A stretch of 64,000 nucleotides of DNA from Bifidobacterium sp. (GCF_022647885.1 NZ_JALCLM010000001.1:682001-746000); one strand, 5' to 3'; numbered from the stretch's first letter, positions 38,733-50,074 are shown. Notes: generated by a model from the letters alone, not told the origin. A program made the numbers and translations.

Positions 38733-40378
38733 CCGATATCATCGATATGGCGAATTCGAAGCCAGCAGACCTCTCAGTTTCTATCGCTCCACAACGAAAC
38801 TCAGCGGCAGACGAGACACCTGAGAACGTTAATAAGCAACCTGTACGCGAAGCCATTATTAGGGCTGCTGAGTTGGCTCGAGGTGCAGAAGAGCATGCTC
38901 GCACCAGGCAACACGCGAAAGGAAAGCATACTGCTCGTGAACGCCTAGATCTGCTATTCGATACTGATACCTTCCAAGAAATAGGCCGCTTCGCAGGAGG
39001 CGATATTGCCAAGGGGAAGGCCGGATCGGCTGTTATTACAGGTTTCGGTGAAATATATGGCCGCAAAGTGGGTGTATATGCGCAGGATTTCTCGGTTCGT
39101 GGTGGAACGCTCGGTACAGCCGAAGGCATCAAAATCTGTCATTTGATGGATATGGCTTTGGATATGAAGGTCCCTGTCGTCTCTCTTATTGATTCGGGCG
39201 GCGCTCGCATTCAAGAAGGCGTGGCTGCGCTGACACAATATGGTCGAATCTTCCGTAAAACTTGTGAGGCCAGCGGTTTCATTCCACAGATTTCCATTAT
39301 TTTAGGCCCTTGTGCTGGTGGTGCCGTATATTGCCCTGCACTGACTGATCTCATTGTGATGACTAAAGAGAACTCCAATATGTTCGTCACTGGACCTGAT
39401 GTAGTGAAAGCCGCTACTGGAGAGACCATTAGTATGGACGAACTTGGCGGGGGATATGTGCATAGCACTAAATCCGGTGTCGCTCATTATCTCGGTGAGG
39501 ATGAGGCTGATGCGATTGACTATGCCAGAAGTGTGCTGGCATACTTGCCTTCTAGCAGTGATCAGCAGGCCCCAACATATGCATATGCGTCGGGTCATGC
39601 AGAACGAGAAGCAGCGAAACGGTTGAAGACCATTGTTCCAGAGAATGACCGTCAACCATATGATGTGTTAGACGTTATTCGTGGCATTGTAGATTATGGC
39701 GAATTCGTACAAGTCCATGAGTTGTTCGCGCAATCGGCCGTTGTAGGTTTTGCTTGCATCGCTGGAAAGCCTGTCGGCATCGTCGCTAATCAGCCCGCTG
39801 TGAGCGCAGGCATTCTTGACGTCGACGCCTCCGAAAAAGTCGCACGTTTTGTCAGACTATGCGATGCCTTCAACCTTCCTGTGGTCACTCTGGTTGATGT
39901 TCCAGGGTATAAGCCTGGAAGCGATCAGGAGCACGCAGGAATCATTCGACGCGGAGCCAAAGTAATTTATGCATACGCCAATGCTCAGGTGCCCATGGTC
40001 ACCGTGATTTTGAGAAAAGCTTTTGGAGGCGCATACATCGTTATGGGTTCCAAGGCGATTGGGGCAGACATGAATTTTGCTTGGCCGACTTCGCAGATTG
40101 CTGTGCTCGGCGCAACTGGAGCAGTCAATATCATTCATCGCAAGGATATGCAAAAAGCCAAAGAAGCAGGTCAAGATGTCGATGCTCTGCGAAACAAGCT
40201 TGCTGCAGAGTATGAGGCAAGTACTGTTAATGCGAATCTCTCTCTCGAAATGGGTGAGATTGACGCGATGATTGATCCAGAACAGACCCGAGAAGTTATT
40301 GAAGAGTCTTTGACAATGCTTGCCAGTAAACGTCGGATTACACGTACCGATAAACATCACGGAAATCAGCCTTTGTGA
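38729..40378 (+). CDS. accD: Acyl-CoA carboxylase beta chain (carboxyltransferase)
   Basis: Transfers CO2 from biotin to acetyl- or propionyl-CoA. The 549 residues contain the fused N- and C-carboxyltransferase halves, with SGGARIQEGV, GPCAGGAVYCPAL and the LVDVPGYKPG/AFGGAYIVMGS motifs. It is a PccB-type chain of usual length plus an N-terminal tail of ~45 residues. AGGAGGCGAAAGC precedes the ATG. With AccBC it should supply malonyl-CoA to the synthase encoded immediately downstream. Confidence 0.95.
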   Translation: MTDIIDMANSKPADLSVSIAPQRNSAADETPENVNKQPVREAIIRAAELARGAEEHARTRQHAKGKHTARERLDLLFDTDTFQEIGRFAGGDIAKGKAGSAVITGFGEIYGRKVGVYAQDFSVRGGTLGTAEGIKICHLMDMALDMKVPVVSLIDSGGARIQEGVAALTQYGRIFRKTCEASGFIPQISIILGPCAGGAVYCPALTDLIVMTKENSNMFVTGPDVVKAATGETISMDELGGGYVHSTKSGVAHYLGEDEADAIDYARSVLAYLPSSSDQQAPTYAYASGHAEREAAKRLKTIVPENDRQPYDVLDVIRGIVDYGEFVQVHELFAQSAVVGFACIAGKPVGIVANQPAVSAGILDVDASEKVARFVRLCDAFNLPVVTLVDVPGYKPGSDQEHAGIIRRGAKVIYAYANAQVPMVTVILRKAFGGAYIVMGSKAIGADMNFAWPTSQIAVLGATGAVNIIHRKDMQKAKEAGQDVDALRNKLAAEYEASTVNANLSLEMGEIDAMIDPEQTREVIEESLTMLASKRRITRTDKHHGNQPL

Positions 40379-40476
40379 GTAATACCATCACCACATCTTT
40401 GTCTTCACCATCCGCATTCAACACAGTAGATAACAAGAACTTCTCGCAAGAGCAACCGAATAGCAAAAGGAACATT

Positions 40477-43400
40477 ATGAGTAGCACCTTTTTCCTGAAC
40501 CGCCTGGCTTCCGAGCCACATGCCCTAGTTTTCGCTGGGCAATCCACGCCATGGACTGTGGCGATCTCGGAACTGATATCAGACCCAACGATTGAAGCGT
40601 CACTGAAAGGTCATGTCGATGCTGCTTCACGCTTGCTCTCACCGGTTGCAGCTGATCTTTTGGCAACCACAGGAAAGCCAAGTGATTTATTTGGCTTTAC
40701 CCCGAATCCTGCAACCTTGGGTGCCGCTGCAGCAGCAACGGTAAGCGTGCCTGGCATTGCGCTTTCACAGCTTGGTGCCTTGCTCGATGCAGCAAACCTT
40801 GGTTACGATATCGCTACAGTCAAACCAAAGGCTGTACTTGGCCATTCACAGGGCGTCCTTGCAGCACATATGGTTCAAGAAATAACTGCAGCAGGTTCCT
40901 TCTCAAAAGCCGCTGCTGGAATTGATGAAATTCTTGCTGTAGCTACATTGATTGGCGCTGCCGGTACACGTCAGAGCAGACAGCTTGGGATTATCACACA
41001 GGGTGGAGCAACACCAATGCTCTCGGTAAAGGGTGCGAACCGTGCCCAGGTTGACCAACTTATTGCGCGCGTCAGCGACCCGAGAGGACCAATCTCTATT
41101 GCAGTGAGGAACGCGCCAAGTCATCATGTGTTGTCGGGTTATCCAGAGGATCTCGCAGCTTTCTGGGTTGAAGTTGATAAGGAACATCGTCGCCAAGCTA
41201 AGCTGCGTGAAGAGAAAATTCGCGGTGGGGCAGTATTCGCACCAGTCCTGGAATACCTTGAGGTAACACTGCCGTTCCATTCGCCATTAATGCGCGATGC
41301 AGTGGAGCAAACAGTGACATGGGCAACGTCGTGTGGTTTGGATTCGCAGCGTGCGCGTCTGTTGGCTTCCGAAGTATTACTCAACGATGTGGATTGGGTT
41401 GGGCAAATCAAGCAGTTGCTTGATGACAGCGACCCAACGCAGTTGTGGATCGTTGATATGGGCCCTGGTGTTACTTTGGGCAAGCTTGTGGGCGCATTGG
41501 TGCAGGGTAGTGGAGTAGGAATTATCGAAGCGTCATCCACTGCAGACCGTGCAAAGCTGTCCACGCTGGAAGGCGAACCATCTCGTACACAGGATTGGAA
41601 GCGCTTCACTCCTAGTGTGATTGATACTCCTGCCGGTGACAAGATTCGCACGAGGTTTAGCGAGCTTACAGGTAAAGCACCAGTACTGCTTGCAGGTATG
41701 ACCCCTACCACCGTGGAACCAGAAATTGTTGCTGCCGCAGCAAACGCAGGATATTGGGCTGAGCTTGCCGGTGGCGGTCAGGTGACTGCAGAAGTTTTTG
41801 ACCAGCACGTTGAGCGCCTTGAACAGGAGCTTGATGAGGGTCGCACGGTGCAGTTCAATGCCATGTTCATGGACCGTTACCTGTGGAATCTTCAATTCGG
41901 TACCCAGCGTATTGTTCCTAAGAAACGTTCCTCGGGAACGCCAATTGATGGTGTGGTGATTTCTGCAGGAATTCCTGAACTCGATGAAGCCAAGGAACTT
42001 ATCGCTTCTTTGCAGGCAGATGGTTTCCCCTATGTTTCCTTTAAACCAGGTACGATCGATCAAATTCGTCAGGTTGTACGAATCGCCAAGGCAGTAGCAC
42101 CTACCAAAATTCTTATCGAAGTTGAAGGTGGAGCTGCGGGAGGTCACCACTCTTGGGAATCCTTGGATGATTTGTTAGTCAGCACCTATGCCGAGATGCG
42201 TTCTTGCGAAAACCTCGTACTGGTAGTCGGTGGAGGTATAGGAACCCCTGAGCGTGCCGCTGATTATATTTCCGGTGACTGGTCACAGTGCTACGGCTTA
42301 CCAAATATGCCTGTTGATGGCGTGTTGGTTGGTACCGCAGCGATGACAGCTAAAGAAGCTCACACTAGCCCACAGGTCAAGCAGATGCTGGTGGATACGC
42401 CAGGAATCAGCGACAACACTCCTGATGCTGATCCATTCGCGCCTTTGGGCGAGAAGTGGGTGCCGAGTGGACGCTCAGTGGGAGGCGTGACTTCCGGACT
42501 AAGTCATCTTCACGCAGATATTTATGAGCTCGAAAACGCTTCTGCGCAATGCGGTCGTTTGTTGGTTCGTATGATGAAGCATCCAGAGGAAATCGACACT
42601 CGACGTGATGAGGTTATTGAAGCGCTGAGCAAGACGGCGAAACCGTACTTCGGTGACTTGGAGAGCATGACCTACTTGCAGTGGGCACAGCGTTTTGCTG
42701 AGCTTGCTTATCCGTGGGCCGATGGTACATACGTAGACCGCTTCTTGCACTTACTCCATCGCATTGAAGCTCGTGTATGCGACCAAGAAAGCGGCGAATT
42801 TACTTCGCTTTTTGCTGACCGTGCTGATGTCAGTGAACCAAATCAAGCTTTGGATCGCTTGGAGAAAACCTATCCGCAGATTGCACATCTGCTGATTACA
42901 CCTACTGATGTCGCTTGGTTCCCAACTCTGGTCCGCGAATATCCTAAGCCGATGCCGTTCGTGCCAGTTATTGACAATGATTTGTTGCGTTGGTGGGGAC
43001 AGGATCAGCTCTGGCAGTCTGAAGATCCTCGCTATTCTGCCGATTCAGTACGAATTATTCCAGGTCCAATTTCCGTCGGTGGTATCACCACGGTTGATGA
43101 GCCTGTTGCGAGTATTCTCGGTCGATTCGAGCAAGCAGCGTTGGAACGTGTACGCGACAACAACGCATCTCGTCAGGAGCTTACTGACGCTTCAACCGCA
43201 CATACCACAACTGCGTTTTCTGAGCTCTCTAGTGCTGCAACTGCGGAAGAATTTATTCGTCAGAGCCCACACATTTCGTGGGTGGGCCATTTGATGGCAA
43301 ATCCAGCCTTTGGCACAGCAGATGGGGATCCTTTCTACCAGATCACTAAGATTGGTGAAGATGAGTCAGGAGAACTGTTTGACCTTGATCTGCATCTCGA

Positions 43401-46400
43401 TACTTATTGGGACAATGACCCCGATCATGGTGTGAGCAAGCATGCAGTGCGCCACATTGTGATTCCGCTAGTGGTTGACGGCTCGCAAGCAGGGTTGTTC
43501 CCAGTAGTTGACCGTAATCGACTTCCTGAACACGTTTATGCGATGTTGGCAGCTACGGCAGGTATTGGTAACACTTCTATCACCGGTGATGTACTGACTC
43601 AGATGCCCCAAATTGATATGGTTGAGGACACTCAAACTTATCCATTTGGTAAAGCTCATGGATCATATACTTTCTCTGCGAATCTTGGTTTCGACCATGA
43701 AGCAGCCACGGGTGGCGCGCTCACTGCTGGACTAGTGCCTTCACGTATTGCACCCGACGCTCTGGTCGGACCTGCGTGGCCTGCTATCTATGCAGCACTA
43801 GGTTCGGTATATGTCGATGGTTTCCCTGTTATTGAGGGTCTGCTCAATGCAGTGCATCTCGACCACCTCATCCGCTTGAGTGTCACTGAGAATGAATTAC
43901 TGCAGCATGTTGGCGAACAAATTACCTTAACCAGCTGGGCTGAGGACTATCTAGAATCAGCGTCCGGTCGTGTTGTGACGATTCATGTCACGCACAGTGC
44001 TGCTGACGGTACAGTGCTCGCTCAAGAAGTCGAACGTTTCGCTATTCGTGGACGCGCTTACAGCGACGCCTTGCCTCCTGAAGCACCTGATTACGGTGGT
44101 ATTGAGGAAGAGACCTTAGGTACGCCTCGTCGTCTGCTGCGTCGCGTCAAGGTCACTGCACCTCATGACATGACAGCTTTTGCTAGAACATCTGGCGATT
44201 TCAACCCGATTCACACGTCGAAGCGTGGCGCTGGCGTATCTGGTCTGAGTGCGCCTTTGGTGCATGGAATGTGGCTCTCTGCAACAGCACAACATATCGC
44301 ACAGGCTTTTGATGATTCCGGCACACATTATGAAATCGCTGGCTGGACGTACAACATGTACGGCATGGTGCAGTTGGACGATCAAGTCGAGATTTCGGTT
44401 GAACGTGTAGGCAAAGTAAATCACGGCGGTTTGGTGCTCGAAGTAACCAGCCGTATTGACGGTCAGCTGGTATCTCGAGGAACGGCAATTGCTTTGGCGC
44501 CTAGGTCTGCTTTTGTGTACCCAGGACAGGGTATTCAGAAGCAAGGCATGGTGCTGGATGAGCGTGCGAAATCTGCAGCTGCTCGTGAAACATGGGAACG
44601 CGCGGATGCGCTGACCCGTGAGAAGCTCGGGTTCTCAATACTCGCTGTTGTGCGTGATAACCCGAAGGAACTCACAGCAAATGGTGTGACGTATCGCCAT
44701 CCTGAAGGACTGCTCAATCTGACGCAGTTTACTCAGGTTGCATTAGCAACAGTTGCTTTCGCTCAGACTGCCCGCCTGAGTGAAGTTGGCTCGGATATTT
44801 GGCCTGCATACTTCGCGGGGCACTCCCTTGGTGAATACAATGCGTTGAGCTCTTTCGCAGGTATTATTCCTTTGGAAACGGAGCTGGAGTTAGTATTCCA
44901 CCGTGGCTCCACCATGCATCACCTTATTGAGCGTGATGAGCGTGGCCGTTCTAACTATCGTATGGGAGCTTTGCGTCCGAACCAGTTCGGTTTAGGTGAT
45001 GACGGCATTAAGGATTACATCAAGAGCGTCTCCGATGCTTCAGGTGAATTCCTCGAGATTGTGAATTACAATCTTGCCGGTCAGCAATATGCTATTGCCG
45101 GTACTATTGCAGGTCTGAAATATTTGCAAGCTGATGCTGCCCATCGTGCCAAGGAGTACGGCGGAAAACCACCGTTTATGATGGTGCCAGGCATTGATGT
45201 GCCATTCCACTCAACGCTGTTGCGCAAGGGTGTGCCTGAATTCCGCGACAAGCTCGATGCGCTGCTGCCGCAATATATCGATTACAACCGTCTTGTAGGT
45301 AGGTACATTCCTAATTTGGTGGCGGTGCCATTCGCGATGACGAAGGATTTTGCACGTAGAATCCTCGAAGTAGTGCCATCCGAACGCATCCAACGTGCCC
45401 TTGATGACGATGCGGTATGGAATGAGTATGCCGCTGATGACCAGAAGCTCGGTCGTCTGTTATTGACAGAGCTGCTGTCTTGGCAGTTTGCTTCTCCTGT
45501 ACGCTGGATTGAGACTCAAGCGCTGCTCTTTGCATCCAGCACACAGGGAGGTCTTGGTGTCGAAGAATATGTTGAAGTTGGTCTAGGGAATGCTCCGACT
45601 TTAGCTAATTTAGGTGCCAAAACTTTGGCTCTTCCCGAATTCTCTGGACGTCACGTAACGGTCTATAACGTTGGACGTGATGAGGGCCGTGTCTATATGA
45701 CTGACTCCGATTCACTGGCACAGGACTTCGATGACGATGTTGTCGAAGATTCAGCACCTGCACAAGCTGCAGCTGCTACACAAACTGTGCAAACAGCACC
45801 AAGTGCACCTGCTGCAGCAACAAGCACATCCGCCCCAGCTCCTGCGGCTGTGCCAGTTGCAACAAGTGGTGAACGCCCTGCTGACATTCCGTTCAAAGCT
45901 TCCGATGCGATTGCAACATTGTTGGCATATTCCGCGAAAGTACGTTTGGATCAAATAGGAGAGCATGACACCACCGACACTCTGACCAACGGTGTATCGT
46001 CACGTCGTAATCAGCTGCTGATGGATATCAGTTCCGAGTTGGGAGTCGCTAGCGTTGATGGAGCTGCCGAGGCTGATATTGCAGCCTTGAATGCTCTAGT
46101 TAACAAGGTTGCTCCGAATTACAAGCCTTTCGGCCCGGTCTTAGCTGATATTGTGCGCGACCGTCTCCGTGCGCTGTTTGGCGCTGCCGGTGTGAAACTA
46201 CAACAAATCGAAAAGCGAGTTACCGATACGTGGCAACTTGGTGCCGGTTGGTCATACTTCACTGTTGCTGCCTTGCTACTAGACACTCGGGAAGGTGCAT
46301 CCTCTCGAGGTGGAGATTTAGCCACACTTGCATCTGATCCAGTTTCTACAGCAGCCGCAGCAAATGATCTCATCGATCAGGCGGTTCAGAAAGTAGCTCA

Positions 46401-49400
46401 GGCACATTCAGTGAGCGTTGGGCTGCCCAGTGCTGGTGGTGCCGCAGGCGGTGCAGTTGTGGATTCAGCAGCTCTCGATGCCTTCGCGCAACAAGTGACT
46501 GGTTCGAAGGGTGTACTGGCCTCAACTGCTCGCTTTGTTCTCAACCAACTTGGCGTTCAGGAAGCTCTTCCTGAACAGGAAGAGGATGAGAGTGCAGCCG
46601 TTGTCGAAGCTGTACAGGCTGAGCTTGGTGCCGATTGGCCTCAACAGGTTGCTCCTCGATTTGACGATCGCAAGGCGATACTGTTTGACGATCGATGGGC
46701 CACAGCAAGAGAAGATCTTGCTCGTATCTTCTACACCCGCGACAAGGCACTGATGTCATTGAGCTTCCTTGGTGCAGGCCAACAAGTGCAAGAGCAGGCT
46801 GCATGGTATGCCACCAAGTCTCGTAAGTCTGGTGACGATGAACTGGCGCAGACCTTCATGCGTATAGCGCAAGAGGCAGGTCAGTCTACCTTGCAGGATG
46901 CTACGGCATCGCGTTTTGCCAAAGACGTGGCAGTTGTTACTGGTGTTGCGCCTAATTCCATAGCAGCTCAAGTTGTGGCTGGTTTGCTTGCAGGAGGCGC
47001 CACAGTCGTGGCAACTTCGCACAGTTTCAAGCCTTCCATCGTTGAATGGGCCAAGCGCACTTATCGCGAACACGCAGTTGGTGGGGCAAAACTCTGGCTG
47101 GTTCCGGCCAATCTTTCCAGCTATCGTGACGTGGATGCCTTGGTGTCTTGGGTTGGTAATGAACAGAAGAAAACAACAGGCGCGACTACTACGATTCTTA
47201 AGCCTGCTTACGAGCCAAGTCTCTTCTTCCCGTTCGCTGCTCCTCCTGTGCACGGTACTTTGGCTGATTCAGGTGAACTGTTTGAGTCTCAGGCTAGGTT
47301 GATGCTCTGGGGTGTGGAACGTGCAATCGGAGGTTTTGCGGCTCTCGGATCAAGTATTGATGTTCAGCATAAGATGCACGTGGTGCTACCTGGTTCTCCG
47401 AATCGCGGTATTTTCGGCGGAGATGGAGCTTATGGTGAGGTCAAATCTGCCTTCGACGCCATTGTCAACCGCGCTCGTGCAGAAAAGAACTGGTCCGATC
47501 GTGTCACCTTTGCACATCCTAGAATTGGATGGGTTCGCGGCACTGGACTGATGGGTGGCAATGATCCTCTAGTGGAAGTTGTTGAACGTCACGGTCTTAA
47601 GACTTACTCGACAGAGAAAATCTCGACCGAGTTGCTCGCACTGTGCACGGTGGATGCTCGGATTAAGGCTATTAGTGCGCCTCTCGATGTTGATCTGACT
47701 GGTGGGCTTGGTGATTCGCCTATCGATATCAAGGCGCTTCGAGCAGAAGCAATGGCTGATGCTGCTAGAAATGAAACGGAGCAAGCTGCTAACAGCGCAA
47801 ATGAGGGAAGTCGTGCAGACACAGGCTCTGCTGCAGCCGTGATTAAGGCCTTGCCTACTCCTCATGTACCTAGCCAGCCACATGTCAATCTTTCTGAGTG
47901 GAAGCGCGTGAGTGCCAAACCAGAGGATGAGATTGTCATTGTGTCGGTAGGTGAGCTTGGTCCTTGGGGTTCAGGACGTACACGTTTTGAAGCTGAGTTA
48001 GGTATCCACTCTGACGGCCAAGTTGAACTCACAGCTGCAGGTGTGCTCGAGCTCGCTTGGAATATGGGTCTACTCGTTTGGCAGGATAGTCCGAAGGCTG
48101 GCTGGTATGACGTCGAGGGCAATCTGGTCCCTGAAGAAGATATTGCTGAGCGATATCACGATGAAGTTGTGGCTCGTTCTGGTATTCGCCCATTCGACGA
48201 AGGTATGGGCAACGACTACAAAGATAATACTGATGAGGAAACGGCTGACGTATTCCTCGACCACGATGTTGAGTTCTCAGTACCAACAGAAGACGTTGCT
48301 AGAGAGTATGTGAAGTTGGATGATTCTCATACTTCTATCCGACCTGATGAAGAATCAGGAGAGTGGATAGTTACCCGACATCAAGGTTCAGTAGTGCGCG
48401 TACCTCGTCGTGCGACGATGAGTAGAACAGTTGGCGGACAGTTCCCGAAGGGCTTTGACCCGTTGAAGTGGGGTATCCCTGCTTCTATGGTTGGCGCAGT
48501 TGATGAGATTGCTCTGTGGAATATCGTCACAGCCGTGGATGCATATATCTCAGCTGGTTTCTCACCAGTCGAGATTTTGCAAGCCGTGCACCCCTCGATG
48601 GTGGCCAGCACACAGGGTACCGGTTTCGGTGGTATGTCCTCGATGCGTAAGCTGTATCTGGATCGCTACCTGAATAAGGAAGTACCGACCGATATCCTGC
48701 AAGAAGCGCTACCAAACGTGGTCGCTGCACACGTGATGCAGTCCTACATCGGCGGTTATGGCAGCATGATTCAGCCAGTATCGGCTTGCGCCACAGCAGC
48801 CGTCTCCCTTGAAGAGGGTGTCGATAAGATTGCTCTGGGTAAGGCTGACTTCGTAGTCACTGGTGCGATTGATGACATTGGTGTGGAATCAGTGATTGGT
48901 TTCGGCAACATGAATGCCACTGCCAATTCTGCTGAGATGTCTGCAAAAGGTATCAGTCCTCGCTTCTTCTCGAGAGCTAACGATCGTCGACGTGGCGGAT
49001 TCCTTGAATCACAGGGCGGCGGCACGATTCTGGTAACACGCGGTGACATTGCATTGCGAATGGGATTGCCAGTGGCCGGTGTCGTTGGATACATCCATTC
49101 CTTTGCGGATGGTGGACACACTTCGATTCCAGCACCAGGTCTGGGCGCGCTTGCGGCCGGACTCGGCGGCAAGGATTCTAAGCTGGTTCACGACCTTGAT
49201 GTCTTGGGTGTTTCTCCAGATGAAATCGGTGTGGTATCCAAGCATGACACGTCAACTAATGCCAATGATCCGAACGAATCTGAGCTGCACAACACCTTGG
49301 CCCATGCTATTGGCCGTGCAGATGGTAATCCCTTGTATGTGATTTCACAGAAGAGTTTGACTGGTCATGCCAAGGGTGGTGCTTGCATCTTCCAGATCAA

Positions 49401-49851
49401 TGGTTTGACTCAGCTCTTCAAGTCAGGTGTAGTCCCAGCGAATGCTTCTCTAGATTGTGTTGATCCTAAACTTCGCCATGATGACCATATGGTATGGCTG
49501 ACCAAGCCTTTGCCTGTTGGCACAGTCAAGGCAGGTTTGGTAACTTCACTGGGCTTCGGTCATGTCTCTGGCTTCGGTGCAATCGTTAACCCGGGTGCGT
49601 TTGAAGCTGCTGTGGCAAATACGGCTGGTAAGAAGGCTTTGGAGGAATGGCGTGAGAAGGCTAATGCTCGTTTGGCAGCAGGTCAGCGTCACTTCATCGA
49701 AGGCATGATGGGCCGCGCTGAACTGTATACGCCAATTGATAACCGTCGCTTCCATGAAGATGGTCATGGCTATGACGGTCACGAGGTTGAGAAGGCTATG
49801 CTGCTTAATCCAGCAGCTCGTCTCGGTGAGAGTGGATACTACGAGCGCTGA
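40477..49851 (+). CDS. fas: Type I multidomain fatty acid synthase
   Basis: A 3,124-residue FAS like those of mycobacteria, corynebacteria and bifidobacteria, making long-chain acyl groups in one polypeptide. Domains in order: acetyltransferase (GHSQG, Ser~124), FMN enoyl reductase (LLAGMTPTTV ~401, EGGAAGGHH ~549), MaoC-type dehydratase (GDFNPIH ~1234), malonyl/palmitoyl transferase (GHSLG ~1446), acyl carrier (Ser in GVSSRRNQLL ~1836) after an Ala/Pro linker, ketoreductase (~2152, YGEVK) and ketosynthase (Cys in SACATA ~2770, His in HDTSTN and LTGHAKGG). The ATG at 40477 has AAAAGGA; an in-frame GTG at 40375 overlaps accD. Confidence 0.97.
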   Translation: MSSTFFLNRLASEPHALVFAGQSTPWTVAISELISDPTIEASLKGHVDAASRLLSPVAADLLATTGKPSDLFGFTPNPATLGAAAAATVSVPGIALSQLGALLDAANLGYDIATVKPKAVLGHSQGVLAAHMVQEITAAGSFSKAAAGIDEILAVATLIGAAGTRQSRQLGIITQGGATPMLSVKGANRAQVDQLIARVSDPRGPISIAVRNAPSHHVLSGYPEDLAAFWVEVDKEHRRQAKLREEKIRGGAVFAPVLEYLEVTLPFHSPLMRDAVEQTVTWATSCGLDSQRARLLASEVLLNDVDWVGQIKQLLDDSDPTQLWIVDMGPGVTLGKLVGALVQGSGVGIIEASSTADRAKLSTLEGEPSRTQDWKRFTPSVIDTPAGDKIRTRFSELTGKAPVLLAGMTPTTVEPEIVAAAANAGYWAELAGGGQVTAEVFDQHVERLEQELDEGRTVQFNAMFMDRYLWNLQFGTQRIVPKKRSSGTPIDGVVISAGIPELDEAKELIASLQADGFPYVSFKPGTIDQIRQVVRIAKAVAPTKILIEVEGGAAGGHHSWESLDDLLVSTYAEMRSCENLVLVVGGGIGTPERAADYISGDWSQCYGLPNMPVDGVLVGTAAMTAKEAHTSPQVKQMLVDTPGISDNTPDADPFAPLGEKWVPSGRSVGGVTSGLSHLHADIYELENASAQCGRLLVRMMKHPEEIDTRRDEVIEALSKTAKPYFGDLESMTYLQWAQRFAELAYPWADGTYVDRFLHLLHRIEARVCDQESGEFTSLFADRADVSEPNQALDRLEKTYPQIAHLLITPTDVAWFPTLVREYPKPMPFVPVIDNDLLRWWGQDQLWQSEDPRYSADSVRIIPGPISVGGITTVDEPVASILGRFEQAALERVRDNNASRQELTDASTAHTTTAFSELSSAATAEEFIRQSPHISWVGHLMANPAFGTADGDPFYQITKIGEDESGELFDLDLHLDTYWDNDPDHGVSKHAVRHIVIPLVVDGSQAGLFPVVDRNRLPEHVYAMLAATAGIGNTSITGDVLTQMPQIDMVEDTQTYPFGKAHGSYTFSANLGFDHEAATGGALTAGLVPSRIAPDALVGPAWPAIYAALGSVYVDGFPVIEGLLNAVHLDHLIRLSVTENELLQHVGEQITLTSWAEDYLESASGRVVTIHVTHSAADGTVLAQEVERFAIRGRAYSDALPPEAPDYGGIEEETLGTPRRLLRRVKVTAPHDMTAFARTSGDFNPIHTSKRGAGVSGLSAPLVHGMWLSATAQHIAQAFDDSGTHYEIAGWTYNMYGMVQLDDQVEISVERVGKVNHGGLVLEVTSRIDGQLVSRGTAIALAPRSAFVYPGQGIQKQGMVLDERAKSAAARETWERADALTREKLGFSILAVVRDNPKELTANGVTYRHPEGLLNLTQFTQVALATVAFAQTARLSEVGSDIWPAYFAGHSLGEYNALSSFAGIIPLETELELVFHRGSTMHHLIERDERGRSNYRMGALRPNQFGLGDDGIKDYIKSVSDASGEFLEIVNYNLAGQQYAIAGTIAGLKYLQADAAHRAKEYGGKPPFMMVPGIDVPFHSTLLRKGVPEFRDKLDALLPQYIDYNRLVGRYIPNLVAVPFAMTKDFARRILEVVPSERIQRALDDDAVWNEYAADDQKLGRLLLTELLSWQFASPVRWIETQALLFASSTQGGLGVEEYVEVGLGNAPTLANLGAKTLALPEFSGRHVTVYNVGRDEGRVYMTDSDSLAQDFDDDVVEDSAPAQAAAATQTVQTAPSAPAAATSTSAPAPAAVPVATSGERPADIPFKASDAIATLLAYSAKVRLDQIGEHDTTDTLTNGVSSRRNQLLMDISSELGVASVDGAAEADIAALNALVNKVAPNYKPFGPVLADIVRDRLRALFGAAGVKLQQIEKRVTDTWQLGAGWSYFTVAALLLDTREGASSRGGDLATLASDPVSTAAAANDLIDQAVQKVAQAHSVSVGLPSAGGAAGGAVVDSAALDAFAQQVTGSKGVLASTARFVLNQLGVQEALPEQEEDESAAVVEAVQAELGADWPQQVAPRFDDRKAILFDDRWATAREDLARIFYTRDKALMSLSFLGAGQQVQEQAAWYATKSRKSGDDELAQTFMRIAQEAGQSTLQDATASRFAKDVAVVTGVAPNSIAAQVVAGLLAGGATVVATSHSFKPSIVEWAKRTYREHAVGGAKLWLVPANLSSYRDVDALVSWVGNEQKKTTGATTTILKPAYEPSLFFPFAAPPVHGTLADSGELFESQARLMLWGVERAIGGFAALGSSIDVQHKMHVVLPGSPNRGIFGGDGAYGEVKSAFDAIVNRARAEKNWSDRVTFAHPRIGWVRGTGLMGGNDPLVEVVERHGLKTYSTEKISTELLALCTVDARIKAISAPLDVDLTGGLGDSPIDIKALRAEAMADAARNETEQAANSANEGSRADTGSAAAVIKALPTPHVPSQPHVNLSEWKRVSAKPEDEIVIVSVGELGPWGSGRTRFEAELGIHSDGQVELTAAGVLELAWNMGLLVWQDSPKAGWYDVEGNLVPEEDIAERYHDEVVARSGIRPFDEGMGNDYKDNTDEETADVFLDHDVEFSVPTEDVAREYVKLDDSHTSIRPDEESGEWIVTRHQGSVVRVPRRATMSRTVGGQFPKGFDPLKWGIPASMVGAVDEIALWNIVTAVDAYISAGFSPVEILQAVHPSMVASTQGTGFGGMSSMRKLYLDRYLNKEVPTDILQEALPNVVAAHVMQSYIGGYGSMIQPVSACATAAVSLEEGVDKIALGKADFVVTGAIDDIGVESVIGFGNMNATANSAEMSAKGISPRFFSRANDRRRGGFLESQGGGTILVTRGDIALRMGLPVAGVVGYIHSFADGGHTSIPAPGLGALAAGLGGKDSKLVHDLDVLGVSPDEIGVVSKHDTSTNANDPNESELHNTLAHAIGRADGNPLYVISQKSLTGHAKGGACIFQINGLTQLFKSGVVPANASLDCVDPKLRHDDHMVWLTKPLPVGTVKAGLVTSLGFGHVSGFGAIVNPGAFEAAVANTAGKKALEEWREKANARLAAGQRHFIEGMMGRAELYTPIDNRRFHEDGHGYDGHEVEKAMLLNPAARLGESGYYER

Positions 49852-49869
49852 TCTCATGAGTTCTCGTTG

Positions 49870-49938
49870 AAACTGTGCATTTGGGCACGCTAGACATCGA
49901 TTGTTGGTCTGCTGCGCGTGTCCAAATGCACAGTTTTT
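49870..49938 (+). terminator. Terminator after fas
   Basis: A 21-base stem with one G-T pair: AAACTGTGCATTTGGGCACGC (49870-49890 minus its last base is shown paired) with 49916-49936, followed by T residues. The loop carries a small AGAC/GTCT stem. Confidence 0.85.
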
Positions 49939-49960
49939 GCTTTGACAAAGGGGGCGAATT

Positions 49961-50074
49961 CGTTTGTGTAGGGATTTTTGCGTTATCTTGACACTTTGAA
50001 TAAACCGGTTGTTGTTATTCCGCCATTGTTGAGCCATGTGCAGTGATTTGCACTTTGGAATCCCTACACAATAA
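49961..50074. repeat. 115-bp inverted-repeat element, copy 2
   Basis: Begins with the same 16 bases as the copy at 28318 (CGTTTGTGTAGGGATT) and ends with AATCCCTACACA (50059-50070). ATTCCGCCATT sits at the same offset of 56 bases. A right-hand hairpin GTGCA/TGCAC (50038-50053) replaces the GCCC/GGGC of copy 1. Confidence 0.75.

Noticed and set aside
40375-40476. Extra 34 residues at the N-terminus of FAS from a GTG
   Set aside because: The residues are low-complexity, and the ATG at 40477 has an AAAAGGA site and starts at the conserved domain.
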